Source: Fomitopsis serialis (taxonomy: Eukaryota > Basidiomycota > Agaricomycetes > Polyporales > Fomitopsidaceae). From it: DNA of 64,000 bases. Both the position numbers and the translations under genes were made by a program. The notes under the pieces were generated by a model, which was not told the DNA's origin, did no database searches, and saw nothing but the letters and a program-made list of their open reading frames with translations. The stretch spans positions 62,001 to 126,000 of the forward strand of contig NW_025955015.1 of the NCBI RefSeq assembly GCF_022376445.1. Direction: 5' to 3'. Position 1 is the first letter of the stretch, and every line of letters starts with the position of its first letter. Below, one piece after another: positions 61,499 to 64,000 of the stretch.

Positions 61499-62181
61499 TC
61501 ATATCCTGGTGCCAGCTATCTGAACATCGAAAACAAGGACAAGCAAACTGATCTCGACTGCAGCGACGACTATCGTCACTGCAATGACCATCCACCCAGC
61601 AGTGATGAAAGGCCGCCCGAAGTTCCGCTTTCCTGTTTGCCCAACAGTAGTATCGCGTGGTCCCAAGTTTCCTTCCTGTGGACGTCGGCGAAGTCGTGTC
61701 GCGCGTGTCGGTGACGGAAGAACGAGATGACCGCCAACGCAACCCCAAGGACAGTGTATACGAGGCCGACTGTCGGGTACATCGTCAACAGGAGGCTAGG
61801 GAATAGGTCGTAGAACACGTACTTCGAGCGAATCGTTTGTCGAACAGACGCAAGATGGTGAGGGCATACCCGAAGTTCACCAGAGCTGTCCGCGCATACG
61901 CCCCATCAAACGTTCGCTGCCTGGCGCGCAGTTCCACTGCGAACAGAGCGTTCAAGGGACCTGCAGCCTGTGTGCGAGCAAGATGCATACACACCTATTT
62001 CATCGACATCCTCGGAAAAGAATGAACCCGCTCGGTGCCCGCTGTTGTTTACTTCGCAGTCAGCCCAGTTTTCGAACAAAATGCTGTGCACGCGCCTGTA
62101 GCGATGTGTGTTGGCTTCTTCGAGTGGCTGATAACCGTCGTCAACGGCTGAGGAGGAGAAAGCCCTCCGACGCGTGAGCAT
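61499..62181 (-). CDS. DUF202-family membrane protein
   Basis: The start is at 62181 (MLTRRRAFSSSAVDDGYQPL). A polar N-terminus with FSEDVDEIG precedes, after an intron, PLNALFAVELRARQRTFDGA, then TALVNFGYALTILRLFDKRF. A 53-nt intron (donor GTACGT near 61,808) leads to IGLVYTVLGVALAVISFFRH, a helix followed by RHARHDFAD. The last part, VGQTGKRNFGRPFITAGWMV with a third helix and stop at 61499, is one base out of frame with the preceding exon. The paralogue at 47.6 kb has the same 59-nt spacing from FAD to NFGRP, so this shift is shared. DUF202 proteins (also seen in yeast vacuolar SPX/VTC proteins) have three membrane segments; the function of the free-standing fungal members is unknown. Confidence 0.72.
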
Positions 62182-62630
62182 AGGTAGTACGGACGCAACC
62201 TATGAGCAGAGGTGTCCTACAGGTGGGCCTCCACGATACATACGCGCCTCTGGGATGGTTTTAAGGGGGTGATACTCCGGGATTCTTGCCATCTTACGCG
62301 ACGCGCTCCTTATGTACGTACAGTGCAAAGCTTCTGGCGCAAGACGCACGTCAAGGCCCAGGCCCCAGGCGCTTCCGTTAAGAACTGGGATTGAACGGAA
62401 GACAGTCACGTGTCATGTCAGGAGGGATCGCAGATTCAAGAAGATCCATGGCAGATCTTGCCAAGCCGCAATTTGCGCTTCCGGTTTTGGCTCGCAACAT
62501 AAGAGGACCTCGGGTAGAGTGAGTGAGCGAGCGGTGGTACACACATTGTACCGCTTGTTTCTGAGCAGGGTGTGAAGCAATCAATTAGCCCAAGTGTACA
62601 GTAAGTCTACCACAACGGAGTCCGTTTTCA

Positions 62631-63960
62631 TTACCGCCTATGATTCCTTGCCCTGATGATAGCCTCCTGCTCCTTCTTTTTGTCCTGCCACCAATGCTTC
62701 AAAAAGTCGACAGACTCCATCATTGTTGCCGGTTTTGTTTGGTGCTGCTGCTGCACAATGGGGATGCCCAGCAATCTCCTAATGGCGGTCGACCGCAGGA
62801 CGAGACTTTGTGCCATGAGACCGATAATACTCGTGATGATGTACACCATGGTACCCTAGAGGGCAATGAGCACGACGCACCGAGGCACAGATGGAATACG
62901 CACCGAAGGGAGATGCCAGCAAAGCGGTACACTGACGAGAGATAGAACACGGAAGAGATTGACTAGGTGTGCCGTCTGGGGAGACGACATCATCTCACGA
63001 GCACCCAACTATGTGGAACGAACGGTCAGCACACGCGCTCTCCAGACAGGTATCTTCGATCTTACAGTGAGTTGAAGGTTGATGAGCACAGTGGCAGCGA
63101 TGGGCAAGGTACCAGTAGGATCCGCAACCGTCAAGTCAGGCAAATATGACAAACCGGTGTACTTCAGCTGCTCAAGGGGAAAGTCACACAGCCCCTTGAC
63201 ACCGAAGAACAACCCTAGTGTAATTGGCAGCTGTACGACGGGGAGCAGGGCCATCGACCCCATGCTCACGCCTGCCTTCTCGTAGATGCTCCGCTGTTTG
63301 AGGACGACCTGTTGCAAGAGGAGCATGTCCTTGGTCTCCTGCGCGAGCTGCATCTTCAGCCGGAGCTTGTTGATCTCCTCCGCGTGTGGTGCCAAGGCGG
63401 CGGTCGAGCGCATGGACCGCACGGTGAAGGGGAAGAGGATGACACGCGTGATGAGCGTTGCGCTCACAATCGTCCAGAGCCACGGTATGCCCGTCGAGAC
63501 TTGCAGGGCCTCCATACCCCAGCGGGAAAGGCCTGCGGGCGTCCATGTAATCAGTCCGAGCGACGCGAGGTCACCATAGTTCAGAGGGGGTGGAGGTATT
63601 GATGCAGCAGCAGCGGCAGCATCTATGAGACTTCCGCCGGGACATTGGCCAGCTCGATGTCGTTTGTGGAACATCCCCTGCGGTGCTCGTGCCTTCTGCG
63701 GGAGCTGCCGTGTCCAGCAGCGGTTCTTCTGGAGTGGCGGGTTGTTCAGGAAGGGTCTCCTCAGCAACTACCGGCTCTTGAGGAGCTTTTGGAGAGGAGG
63801 ACCACCAGTAACTCCGCGCGTTACGGGACAGTCCACTCGGCCGCAGCGAGGGAAGCGGTCTTGTACGCTGTCGGACGTCAGAAATACGTTTCCGTGTTTA
63901 TGATAAACTTACATGTAGTATGACTGGCGCAGTCAGTCGACTCTGAGAGTGACATGCTGC
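62631..63960 (-). CDS. OXA1: Mitochondrial inner-membrane insertase Oxa1/YidC family
   Basis: It inserts mitochondrially encoded and some imported proteins into the inner membrane. Exons read: 62631-62855, 62904-63008, then 63066 upward. Conserved segments: GIPWLWTIVSATLITRVILF, MRSTAALAPHAEEINKLRLK (with the typical PHAEEI), EKAGVSMGSMALLPVVQLPI, LGLFFGVKGLCDFPLEQLKY and LPDLTVADPTGTLPIAATVL, then HLVNLFRVLSLVSVPLCWHL and MVYIITSIIGLMAQSLVLRS. The C-terminus is basic (DKKKEQEAIIRARNHRR) as in Oxa1's ribosome-binding tail, though shorter. The N-terminus, with an Arg-rich presequence-like LSRNARSYWWSSS, is not fully resolved: the frame drops one base near 63,663 and again near 63,629, and the first exon may lie beyond the window edge. 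Confidence 0.92.
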
Positions 63961-64000
63961 TTGGATCGACACTCTGCATCCGCGCATTGAGGCACTATAC

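Noticed and set aside
1..64000. CRISPR array, biosynthetic gene cluster or prokaryotic defence system
   Set aside because: No regular direct repeats with spacers, no core biosynthetic synthase, and all genes are fungal with introns; the two monooxygenases lie 38 kb apart without partners.

Overview
This window reads as nuclear DNA of a basidiomycete fungus, most likely an Agaricomycete of the polypore type. Every recognisable protein is eukaryotic and fungal. Genes are cut by many short GT-AG introns, mostly 47-75 nt, and several exons are tiny. The families fit as well: Ish1 stress protein, Kre9/Knh1-like GPI protein, DUF202 protein, G-alpha-like protein, fungal GST, FAD and flavin monooxygenases. 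No operons, bacterial genes, rRNA, CRISPR arrays or convincing tRNA genes were found. Exon structures were worked out by hand from reading frame, phase and splice consensus.

Layout. 1-1.36 kb holds a degenerate minisatellite. 1.36-6.6 kb is a long unrecognised multi-exon gene with tandemly duplicated exon+intron units, all flanked by phase-0 introns. 6.6-9.5 kb is gene-poor with a purine-skewed repeat tract. 9.5-10.2 kb is a small RING-finger gene (-), followed by a 480 bp cluster of GAACATG/CATGTTC motifs. 11.2-12.9 kb is an intronless tRNA pseudouridine synthase (DEG1/PUS3 family). 13.7-15.0 kb is a secreted SurE-like phosphatase. 18.1-20.5 kb is an MFSD1-like MFS transporter. 20.9-22.5 kb (-) is an FAD monooxygenase. 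23.9-25.8 kb is an Ish1-repeat protein. A 251 bp foldback element lies at 27.2-27.4 kb. 27.8-30.8 kb is a mitochondrial PPR-like protein. 32.7-33.6 kb is a glutathione S-transferase.

34.0-38.1 kb (-) is an amino-acid/GABA-type permease in 20 exons, one of only 6 nt. 40.2-41.0 kb (-) is a GPI-anchored Kre9/Knh1-like protein. 42.2-44.0 kb (-) is an F-box-like protein. 44.3-47.2 kb is an endosomal Na+/H+ exchanger. 47.6-48.3 kb is a broken DUF202 copy. 51.2-53.1 kb is an atypical G-alpha-like gene. 54.2-56.3 kb (-) is a monocarboxylate-type MFS transporter. 58.3-60.6 kb (-) is a flavin-containing monooxygenase. 61.5-62.2 kb (-) is a second DUF202 gene. 62.6-64 kb (-) is an Oxa1/YidC insertase that reaches the window edge.

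The genes do not form an obvious metabolic cluster; they look like ordinary housekeeping, transport, redox and signalling genes in a gene-sparse stretch. Two points matter to a user. The 1.36-6.6 kb gene is the best candidate for something undescribed. And genes from about 47.6 kb onward carry repeated one-base frame shifts, almost all apparent deletions and several at homopolymers, while genes from 9.5 to 47 kb are almost free of them. This points to local sequence error or local gene decay, and annotation of the right-hand quarter should be treated accordingly.
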